DNA of 64,000 nt, from NCBI GenBank assembly GCA_945873815.1, contig CAMCEE010000003.1, forward strand, positions 1-64,000. The letters run 5' to 3'. This DNA is from an uncultured Caryophanales bacterium. GTDB taxonomy: Bacteria > Bacillota_I > Bacilli_A > RFN20 > CAG-449. The notes under the pieces are model-generated. The model saw only the letters and a program-made list of their open reading frames with translations, was not told the origin of the DNA and did no database searches. Within the stretch, counting starts at the first letter, position 1. Each line of letters starts with the position of its first letter. Position numbers and translations under genes: made by a program. Below are positions 41,546-50,191 of this stretch, one piece after another.

Positions 41546-42672
41546 AATTAAATTCCTCATAGGTACATTAATAACAAGAGCATACTCATGCAATTATGGA
41601 GGCGAAGCTTTCATAAAGGTTTCTATTCCTCATAGGTACATTAATAACAAAAAAATGAAAAAAACATTAAAAATATTAAAAGAAAATGGTTTCTATTCCT
41701 CATAGGTACATTAATAACTATACAAAAATAATAAGCTTTTAAAGAAAGCAAAACTAGTTTCTATTCCTCATAGGTACATTAATAACGATTATATGATTGA
41801 GTACATATTCATTCAAACTAACAATCCAGTTTCTATTCCTCATAGGTACATTAATAACATTTAATGCGCTTGAGCTCTCAGAGGCAATTGTAAAGCACAA
41901 AGAGTTTCTATTCCTCATAGGTACATTAATAACTGTATATCACTAACAAAATGGCCGATTTAGTAGATGATAATAGAGAAAGTTTCTATTCCTCATAGGT
42001 ACATTAATAACGTAGTGTTGTTACAGTCAAAAAGATGGTTCTTTACAAAGTTATGGCGTTTCTATTCCTCATAGGTACATTAATAACGGTGTCTGGGCAG
42101 AAGTAGAAGAAGAGAGGGAGGGTTTATGTTTCTATTCCTCATAGGTACATTAATAACATGTGTCTGGGCAGAAACGTTAGAAGAAAGGCAAGACTTCTGG
42201 GGAACACCAGTTTCTATTCCTCATAGGTACATTAATAACCATTGCTCATATATAAACGGAGGTATTAAAAAATGATTAAGATACAAAGTTTCTATTCCTC
42301 ATAGGTACATTAATAACAAAGTGGTTCGCTGAGATTATAAATTCTCTAAATATTCCGTTTCTATTCCTCATAGGTACATTAATAACATGTAGCGAACATA
42401 AAAGATAGGAGAGTAGGCAAACTAAATTTAAACGTTTCTATTCCTCATAGGTACATTAATAACAAAAGGTTAAATGGCATTAGAACCAGAAACAAAGATA
42501 GAAAGGTTTCTATTCCTCATAGGTACATTAATAACAAAATATGAAATTAACAAATGAAAAGATTTTGAATGACATGTTTCTATTCCTCATAGGTACATTA
42601 ATAACATTATAGGCTCTATGATGAACTTTGGTCTGAACTCAAGTTTCTATTCCTCATAGGTACATTAATAAC
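41546..42672 (-). CRISPR. CRISPR array 1: 16 repeats, 15 spacers; transcribed on minus strand
   Basis: 30-bp repeat (+) GTTTCTATTCCTCATAGGTACATTAATAAC = crRNA sense GTTATTAATGTACCTATGAGGAATAGAAAC; degenerate repeat at the left (trailer) end; spacers 37-52 nt. Confidence 0.98.
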
Positions 42673-42960
42673 CCTAGAAAAATAATCATATTTCTAAGAT
42701 TATACATATATTTTACATTCAATTATTCTTTAAATCAATATTATAGTCTATAAAAGTCAGTCGATCTCCATATAGTAAAATATGATTAATTACTATATAT
42801 AGTAATTACATAAAGTCATCATTATAATAGGTAAGACATCGACTGATTTTTTACATTATTTTTACTGAATTTAATGTATTTTTAACATTAATCCTATGAC
42901 ATTCGCCACAAAATCTCCTAATTATAGGAGAAATAGATTGACAGACTTTTTGTTATATAA
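42673..42960 (-). promoter_or_regulatory. Array 1 leader
   Basis: Homologous to the array 2 right flank; 22-bp perfect palindrome TAATTACTATATATAGTAATTA (42787-42808) nested in inverted repeats. Confidence 0.8.
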
Positions 42961-42968
42961 TTCCATTA

Positions 42969-43229
42969 TTAAATAATATTCCCAAATACACTAGATAACC
43001 CAATCTGTTCCTTTTTAGCATATTTTACAGAATCAAATTTGTAAATACATATACTATCTATATCTTTATTAACTACTTTATCTAGTTTTGATTTTAAATC
43101 TTTAAGTTTTGCTTCTGAAATCGTTCCTTCAAATACTGAATTTTGAATATGATGAAGATACCTATCACAAATTTTTTTAACAATCTTAACTTTATTCTTA
43201 TTAATATCATAAGTTAATATTACAAACAT
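42969..43229 (-). CDS. cas2: CRISPR-associated endonuclease Cas2
   Basis: MFVILTYDINKNKVKIVKKICDRYLHHIQNSVFEGTIS. Confidence 0.97.
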   Translation of the reverse strand: MFVILTYDINKNKVKIVKKICDRYLHHIQNSVFEGTISEAKLKDLKSKLDKVVNKDIDSICIYKFDSVKYAKKEQIGLSSVFGNII

Positions 43230-43240
43230 AGAATCACCCC

Positions 43241-45154
43241 TTAATTAAAATATTTATATGCTTTATATTGTTCATTACACTCGAATGATTTAATTAAGTT
43301 CTTTATTTCTTTGCTTATTAAATCCGAATAAGAATAATATTCGTTTTTATCTTTCCTTTTAGTATCTAACTTATTTGATAATGATTTAATAAATAATTTC
43401 TTTCCTTTTTCATTTAAAAACACTTTATCATCGTAATAATCAAAATATTCTATTTCGTTTATCATCCCTTTATTAATCATAGAAAATATAGTTCTATCAA
43501 CAATAATGGGCCTAAACAATTCAGATATATCTAAATTTAATGTCTCATTTCTTTTATTAGTAGTATGTAAATAACCTATTTTTATGCACAATCTCGATTT
43601 ATATATTTCTTTTGCGACATAATTATACAAAAGCGTATTTCCAAAACTAATGAGAGAATTAATAGGATCTCTTGGTGGCATTTTATTTCTATTTTCAAAA
43701 ACAAATTTCTTTTCAGGTAATATTTCATTTATGCATGAATAGTAATTGATTCTTATTTGTCCTTCGTACGCCATTAAAGATTGAACATTATCACATTCAT
43801 TTTCTTTTTTAATCAATTCTCCTATCTTTTTGATTTTATCTTCTATTATTTCCGATTTTTTACATTTATTGTAATATTTAAGATTCTCCCTAAGATTATG
43901 CGCCGCGGCCATTGCAAATTGTTTAGCGTAGCTCAATCTTTTTCTATCGTCCATATAGCATTTAAGCTGTTCTAATTCCAAGGATATTTCTTTATTCATA
44001 TTATTCGGAATAAATGTTCCAACTTTTTCACCATAATTGTCAAACAAATTAATTACGATTTTCTTTTCTGAAATATATTTAAAAAACGAACTAGAAAAAG
44101 TGATGCTCGAATATACATTTAATGTAGAAGTTACATTAGAAGGTATTATCATCTTTTTTTGTTCATTTTCAAATAAAAGTGTAAAGTCTTTTTGAGTTAA
44201 GATCCCATTGTTTATTACATAATAAATATCGTTATTCTTTTCAATAGAACTTTCGTGCCATGCAGAAAACTTATTATATTCTCTACTATTTTGTTTTCTT
44301 TTAACTTCAACAAGACCTGTATTTTTGTCGCAAATAAAAGAATATCCAAGATAGTTCATTTCATTAATACTTACAATACCAGTTTTCTTTTTATTAATAT
44401 CTAATTTAAGTTTTTGTTTAATGAATTCAGTTATTAATTTATTGATATCAACTGCTTTTGCATAACTATCTACGAATATTCTTAAATCATCAGCGTATCT
44501 ACAGAATAAAATATTATTCTCTTCTATATATTTATCTAATTCATTCAAATAAATATTACTTAATAATGGTGATAATAAAGATCCTTGAACAAGTCCAACA
44601 TCTTTTTGTTTTATTTCCATATTTAAAACTGTTTTAGATTTTAGATGCTTATATATTAATTCGCATGTTCTATCACATATTCCATATTTCTTTAACAGAG
44701 ATATCATAATATCATGATCAACAGAATCAAAAAAATCTTTAATATCTAAGTTTAAAACATATTTTACTCTATTATCAATAATAAGCTTTTTACAATATGA
44801 AATCGCACTACTGACTCCCTTATTCTTTTGAAAAGCAAACGAAGAATCAGATAGTTTTCCCATGGTTTTAAGTTCGATTACTTGGAACAAGCACCTAAGT
44901 AACAACCTATCTAACGAAATAATTTGCGCGATAACTCTTCTTTTCCCACTATAATTTAAAATTTCGTTTTCTCTGATTAATCCAAATGTATACGTCCCAT
45001 TCAATACACTTTTAATAAACACATCTTTATTATTGCTTAAATAATTTCTTAATTCTGATATTTTCATTCCATCAATACCTGAATTGTTCTTTTTACCTTC
45101 CAAATAAGTTAAAGCATTTTCAATATTTGCTTCATTAATTACCTCTTCAATCAT
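43241..45154 (-). CDS. cas1: Reverse transcriptase-Cas1 fusion
   Basis: RT: NLDIKDFFDSVDHDI, GLVQGSLLSPLLSNIYLNELD, FCRYADDLRIF; Cas1: KQFAMAAAHNLRE, AYEGQIRINYYSCIN, RDPINSLISFGNTLLYN. Start 45154 behind RBS aaaggggga. Confidence 0.96.
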   Translation of the reverse strand: MIEEVINEANIENALTYLEGKKNNSGIDGMKISELRNYLSNNKDVFIKSVLNGTYTFGLIRENEILNYSGKRRVIAQIISLDRLLLRCLFQVIELKTMGKLSDSSFAFQKNKGVSSAISYCKKLIIDNRVKYVLNLDIKDFFDSVDHDIMISLLKKYGICDRTCELIYKHLKSKTVLNMEIKQKDVGLVQGSLLSPLLSNIYLNELDKYIEENNILFCRYADDLRIFVDSYAKAVDINKLITEFIKQKLKLDINKKKTGIVSINEMNYLGYSFICDKNTGLVEVKRKQNSREYNKFSAWHESSIEKNNDIYYVINNGILTQKDFTLLFENEQKKMIIPSNVTSTLNVYSSITFSSSFFKYISEKKIVINLFDNYGEKVGTFIPNNMNKEISLELEQLKCYMDDRKRLSYAKQFAMAAAHNLRENLKYYNKCKKSEIIEDKIKKIGELIKKENECDNVQSLMAYEGQIRINYYSCINEILPEKKFVFENRNKMPPRDPINSLISFGNTLLYNYVAKEIYKSRLCIKIGYLHTTNKRNETLNLDISELFRPIIVDRTIFSMINKGMINEIEYFDYYDDKVFLNEKGKKLFIKSLSNKLDTKRKDKNEYYSYSDLISKEIKNLIKSFECNEQYKAYKYFN

Positions 45155-45212
45155 ATTTTCCCCCTTTAAAATATGCATAGCAAAAAACATAATTCAATTC
45201 TTTTTTATAAAT

Positions 45213-45808
45213 AAATTAAATCCTTATAGGTACGTTAATAACATGTTCTTAGTTTCAATCTATGTCTTAATGTACTAGAGAAAATGTTTCTATTCCTTAT
45301 AGGTACGTTAATAACTATATTATGAATATGATACCGGATGTGGTGAGCCAACGTTTCTATTCCTTATAGGTACGTTAATAACTATATTCTTTAAAACTAA
45401 CAATCCTACTTTCAATGAATTCATTGTTTCTATTCCTTATAGGTACGTTAATAACACTTATCTGTAAGAGAGGTTTCTATGTTCCTAAAGAAGAAAGTTT
45501 CTATTCCTTATAGGTACGTTAATAACGAGAAAATCTTCAGAGGAAATGATAGAGGTTATCACATGACCAAGTTTCTATTCCTTATAGGTACGTTAATAAC
45601 CTGTCGCAAACGGATATGTTCTTCCAGAGAATAGTCCGAGTTTCTATTCCTTATAGGTACGTTAATAACCATACAGAATTGTTGCGGAAGACTTAGAATT
45701 GTCAGCGTTTCTATTCCTTATAGGTACGTTAATAACATGAAATGAAAGACCTATTTAGAGAATGGGTTGAGCATGCCGGTTTCTATTCCTTATAGGTACG
45801 TTAATAAC
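45213..45808 (-). CRISPR. CRISPR array 2: 9 repeats, 8 spacers; transcribed on minus strand
   Basis: 30-bp repeat (+) GTTTCTATTCCTTATAGGTACGTTAATAAC, two fixed differences from array 1; degenerate left terminal repeat. Confidence 0.98.
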
Positions 45809-46130
45809 ACTTAGAAAAACGTACATTTTTAAGTGTTTATACATATATTTTACAAACTATAATATATAAAATCAATATAGATAGGTTAAAATCTCCGTCA
45901 ATGATTCGATATATTGTATATTTAATTACTATAAATAGTAATTATAAAAACATACATTATAATACCACCGAGATTGACGGAATTTTTTATAGTATTTTTG
46001 CCTATTTTACATCATTTTAGCCTGTTTTATAGATTGTTTCACGTATAAAAGTCCTAAATATAGGAGTTTAAGATTGACGGAGTTTTTTACCAAATTTATT
46101 AGTTATTCCAAAATAATTACAGTTTATAAA
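45809..46130 (-). promoter_or_regulatory. Array 2 leader
   Basis: Shares palindrome TAATTACTA-taaa-TAGTAATTA, inverted repeats and TCCTAAATATAGGA hairpin with leader 1. Confidence 0.8.
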
Positions 46131-46170
46131 ATGAATAAGTTATAGTACAATATTTATGAGGAAAGTAACA

Positions 46171-46896
46171 ATGAGAATTAAAATAACGTTTAATATAAGA
46201 GAATCTGATTTAAATTTACCATATGGCTATTATCATTATCTCCAAGCGGTGTTATATAAAACTATGGGACTTGATTTATCGAATAGGTACCACGACAACT
46301 GCAATGTTAAAAATATTACCTTTTCAAATCTATATGGAGAATACAGCATTAATTCCTCTAAAAAGGAAATAATATTTAAAAATAAAGTTGTTTGGTATAT
46401 ATCTAGCATTGACGATTCTTTAATCAAAGCTATTATTAATAACCTATCTGAAACAAGAGCTGTAACTCTAAGAGGACAAACTCTTATATTATCAACTATA
46501 GAAATGGATTTTGAACAAATAAAAAAGGAGACAATATTAATAGAAACATTATCTCCTATTACAGTACATAGAACATCAGTTGATGAAAACGGAAAGAGTA
46601 AAACTCAATACTATAACCCTAATGATATAGAATTTAAAGAATTATTAAATCAGAATTTGCGCTCAAAGAAAGAATCATTAGGCATCTCCAGTTCATCAGA
46701 CAATAAGATAGAACTAATGGCTCTTAACGATGTAAAGAAAGTCATCGTTAATTATAAAAACTTCATTATTGAAGCATACCAAGGAAGATTTGCACTTAAA
46801 GGTAACATTGATGATCTAAATCTATTATATAATGCTGGATTAGGATGCAAAAACACACATGGATTTGGAATGTTTAAAATAATTGATACATATTAA
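46171..46896 (+). CDS. cas6: Cas6 pre-crRNA endonuclease
   Basis: MRIKITFNIRESDLNLPYGYYHYLQAVLYKTM; C-terminal glycine-rich LYNAGLGCKNTHGFGMFKI. Confidence 0.93.
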   Translation: MRIKITFNIRESDLNLPYGYYHYLQAVLYKTMGLDLSNRYHDNCNVKNITFSNLYGEYSINSSKKEIIFKNKVVWYISSIDDSLIKAIINNLSETRAVTLRGQTLILSTIEMDFEQIKKETILIETLSPITVHRTSVDENGKSKTQYYNPNDIEFKELLNQNLRSKKESLGISSSSDNKIELMALNDVKKVIVNYKNFIIEAYQGRFALKGNIDDLNLLYNAGLGCKNTHGFGMFKIIDTY

Positions 46897-46924
46897 AACT
46901 GGAGTAGTGAGCCACTCCAGTTTT
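46895..46924. terminator. Bidirectional terminator between cas6 and the effector operon
   Basis: AAAACTGGAGT-agtgagcc-ACTCCAGTTTT, perfect 11-bp stem with flanking T/A tracts. Confidence 0.9.
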
Positions 46925-46928
46925 CTTT

Positions 46929-48638
46929 TTAATATCTTTTTTTAAAATTATTATTTTTTCTTCTATGTTCAGTTGATAAGAATAGATTACTATCTAGAAC
47001 ATTTGGAAGTATTTCTTTTTCGTATCTCGTATTTTTATTGTCCATAAACCAATCAAACCCTTTAGATTTTTCATTAATAAACGGATAACCAACGCAACAG
47101 TCTTCTCTCATCATTTCGTTAATTACATTTAATCTAACCATTTTTTCTAGTTCTTGAACACTATTTTTATTCATTAAATCATTCCATTTGAAGGAATAAG
47201 AATTAATGTCTTTCTCGACTGAATCAATCGATAAATTATCTACATTTACACTTCTAAAGAATAATGATGTGATTTTAGGAACGACGCTACCATACCCTAA
47301 AGGTTTTCCATGGCCCATCTTATGTCCATGTTTTCCATCGTTACCTAAAGAAATTGCAAGTAACAAATTTTTTAATTCTAGGTCATTTAAGTTTTCAAAA
47401 TAAATCTTACCTTCAAATACAAATGGTTTTTCATTTTCTTTACTTAAAGAAATATAAGAACACTTTGTATCACTAGAAGCCTCAGACATATCTAGTGAAA
47501 AGAAATGCTTTTTATCAAAGTGCCAATAAAATTTTCTTCCTCTAATTCTTGCATATTCACTTAACCATGGATTATCTTTTTCTGTATAAAAATCAGGATT
47601 AGAAATATTAGGTCCCAAAGTAACTAATTCAATTGGCTTATCAATGGTATAAGAAGAATTATTTTTTAATTTAAAATCAAGGATTCTTACTCTACTATTA
47701 TTCTTTTCATTGCCATTAATAGTACCAAATAATGAGCATGCCGGACATAATTTATTCATTTCTTTACAAGTTTGGTAGCCATTATGTGCACTATATTCCT
47801 TTTCAGTTATACCACTAAAATCTGGAACTCTTCCTATTTGCGACTTTGATATTCTATAATATCCATCAGCAAACTCATTTGATGCATATACTGCCATTGC
47901 TTTTTTGTTTTTATATGCATCTAAATATAGTTTTTTATGTTTAGAATCTGTAAATCCCTCTAAATTAACTTTAAAATAGAACACTTCTAAATCACGTAAT
48001 TCAATAGGAGTTTTATTCATTTTTTCAAAAACAGCAACCTTTCTTCTCCCATCATTTCTCTTTTCACCAATACATAATATTGATTTTCCACTTTTAGTTG
48101 AATCATCAAAGATTTCAAAAGATGAATACGTTGTTGCTTTATTTTTTTCATTGAAATTCTTTTTAATCATTCCACAAGAAACATTTTGCAAAGCGCTAAA
48201 TTTTCTATTATTTAATTCTAACGTTGAATCATCAACTTTCTTATTTCCTTTTACTCGAATAACTCTCGCTTCAACTAACAACCACTTACCGTTTTCATAA
48301 TACATAATATATGGTTTCATCTGTGGCTTCATTCCATTACGAAGTGTAATTTCACATTCTTCAATTTTTGATAAGCATGAATTAGTTAATGCTTCATATA
48401 CATTTCTAATGGTTCCTCTTACTTGACTGCTAGGAATAACTGGATTAGTTTCACCATCATAATGATAATAATCGAATAGTTTTTCTTCTTTTTTACAGCC
48501 AGGAATAATAATAGTATCTTTTACGTTGAGTTCAACATTAATATAACCAGAATGATTTCCCGTTCCAGTAAAAGCAGGACTTTTTTCTTTACCTAAAGAG
48601 ACAAAGTTATAAGGATTAATAAACTTATTCTTTTTCAT
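46929..48638 (-). CDS. Type III RAMP protein (TIGR03986-like)
   Basis: NPYNFVSLGKEKSPAFTGTGNHSGYINVEL, VIPSSQVRGTIRNVYEALTN, ACSLFGTINGNE. Confidence 0.85.
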   Translation of the reverse strand: MKKNKFINPYNFVSLGKEKSPAFTGTGNHSGYINVELNVKDTIIIPGCKKEEKLFDYYHYDGETNPVIPSSQVRGTIRNVYEALTNSCLSKIEECEITLRNGMKPQMKPYIMYYENGKWLLVEARVIRVKGNKKVDDSTLELNNRKFSALQNVSCGMIKKNFNEKNKATTYSSFEIFDDSTKSGKSILCIGEKRNDGRRKVAVFEKMNKTPIELRDLEVFYFKVNLEGFTDSKHKKLYLDAYKNKKAMAVYASNEFADGYYRISKSQIGRVPDFSGITEKEYSAHNGYQTCKEMNKLCPACSLFGTINGNEKNNSRVRILDFKLKNNSSYTIDKPIELVTLGPNISNPDFYTEKDNPWLSEYARIRGRKFYWHFDKKHFFSLDMSEASSDTKCSYISLSKENEKPFVFEGKIYFENLNDLELKNLLLAISLGNDGKHGHKMGHGKPLGYGSVVPKITSLFFRSVNVDNLSIDSVEKDINSYSFKWNDLMNKNSVQELEKMVRLNVINEMMREDCCVGYPFINEKSKGFDWFMDNKNTRYEKEILPNVLDSNLFLSTEHRRKNNNFKKRY

Positions 48639-48639
48639 A

Positions 48640-48975
48640 CTACCTTACCTCCAAATCATAAATGCAAGATGATGCAATATAAATAATGCCATCGCTTGTA
48701 TAATCATAATAATTACGAATTACGACATTATAATTTTCATTTAAGCCATTTGCCTTTTTTACTTTATCATCTAAAACCATTTTTTCTTCAATGTATTTTA
48801 AATCTTTAATTTTATTAATTACTTTCCCACTTTTCTTTGAAGCATATAAGGATTTATCATCACCAAATACATATCCTTCAATAAATCTCTCATTAGTTAA
48901 TTCGCTTTGAAGTTTAGCTTCTGCATCAACTTTTTGTAATACAACTTTATCAATATAATAACCCAAATACCACAT
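48640..48975 (-). CDS. Small type III operon protein, unknown (Csx19 or small-subunit candidate)
   Basis: 111 aa between two RAMP genes, minimal spacing. Confidence 0.6.
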   Translation of the reverse strand: MWYLGYYIDKVVLQKVDAEAKLQSELTNERFIEGYVFGDDKSLYASKKSGKVINKIKDLKYIEEKMVLDDKVKKANGLNENYNVVIRNYYDYTSDGIIYIASSCIYDLEVR

Positions 48976-48976
48976 A

Positions 48977-50176
48977 TTACATTGCCTCCTTTAAAGCTTT
49001 AATTAACGATACTTTTTCAACATTAACTAACTTAATTTCATCTTTTGATACAAATACACCATGACCAATACTTGATCCTGAACCAAGTGAAACATATCCG
49101 TTAACAAGATCACATAATGCTAAGTAATATAAAGCAATAACGCTTAATTCATTATGTTTAAATGTGAATTTTATGACCCCTTCAGAATTATTAGTTGGTG
49201 TCATAACTTCTTCAGTGAATAACGCTTTATCAATAGTTCCACCAGAGAACCTATTAATTGCATTTCTAGTTGAAGTTAAATATCTTCCATCCAAATATAG
49301 TTCATCAACAACATGTTTTCTATCATCTTGAATAGAAATTCCTAATTCATCCATGATTTTCAAAACTCTTGAAGTGATTACACCATTAATCGATGTACCT
49401 GGAACATCCGCGAGTGTTGCATCTCCATTTTTAATACCTCTAATTGGAGAAGAATCAGCTTTTCCTTTAATTGTCGAATTATCCTTTACTGAAATTGGAG
49501 TAATTAATTTAACAGGAACAATAATAGAAATACGTTTATCGCATATATCTTTACCTATTTCAAACTTGTTACTATCATCTAACTTGTAATTGAAATTAAT
49601 GTATTCTGAATAATTTGATTTATCAAATTTCTTTTTATAAACACCAGTAATTAATTGTTTACCAAAACCTCTATTTTGTTTATAACCTAATCTATATTCT
49701 CCATTATTAATACATTGACAGATTCTATCAATTTCTTTATCTAATTCTTCTTCGACATCATTCATTATTGTGTATTCAACAAAGAATGACCAAGAAGTCT
49801 CATTTTGAATCATTTCACAATCGAATTTATTAGCTTCTATTCCTTTTCCCTCATGCATTTTTTTATTATTTTCCAATGCATTACTATCTCTAATATCTAA
49901 ATGAATAGATGAAGTATCAAATTCACCATCAGAAATAAAAATATTAGAATTAACAAATTCTTTATTATTTTCATCAACCATACCAAATAATTTGTATGAT
50001 GCTTCACCTTTAGAAAAGAATGACCCTGCAATAGATGATGCCGGAATAAATGGAGTATCGTTATGAGTGATGATATCATGATTTGTTTCAGTTGAAATAT
50101 CTCCACCAACAGATAACGGAGAGACTGTTTTTAAATTAAAAATATAAACTATTTTTGCTTTAATCATATTTTTCAT
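48977..50176 (-). CDS. Double Cas7-like RAMP (Csm3-type) protein
   Basis: Two RAMP starts in one ORF: FNLKTVSPLSVGGDIST..FIPASSIAGSF and VKLITPISVKDNST..DVPGTSINGVITSRV. Confidence 0.82.
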   Translation of the reverse strand: MKNMIKAKIVYIFNLKTVSPLSVGGDISTETNHDIITHNDTPFIPASSIAGSFFSKGEASYKLFGMVDENNKEFVNSNIFISDGEFDTSSIHLDIRDSNALENNKKMHEGKGIEANKFDCEMIQNETSWSFFVEYTIMNDVEEELDKEIDRICQCINNGEYRLGYKQNRGFGKQLITGVYKKKFDKSNYSEYINFNYKLDDSNKFEIGKDICDKRISIIVPVKLITPISVKDNSTIKGKADSSPIRGIKNGDATLADVPGTSINGVITSRVLKIMDELGISIQDDRKHVVDELYLDGRYLTSTRNAINRFSGGTIDKALFTEEVMTPTNNSEGVIKFTFKHNELSVIALYYLALCDLVNGYVSLGSGSSIGHGVFVSKDEIKLVNVEKVSLIKALKEAM

Positions 50177-50191
50177 ATCCTAGTCCTCCTT

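Noticed and set aside
43241-45154. Group II intron or retron RT
   Set aside because: The RT is followed in-frame by a Cas1 domain and sits between cas2 and an array; no intron RNA domain or msr/msd-like structure seen.
45456-45496. Partial extra repeat (ggtttctatgttcct) inside an array 2 spacer
   Set aside because: Only ~12 nt of similarity to the repeat; the spacer has normal length and a good coding frame, so coincidence is likely.
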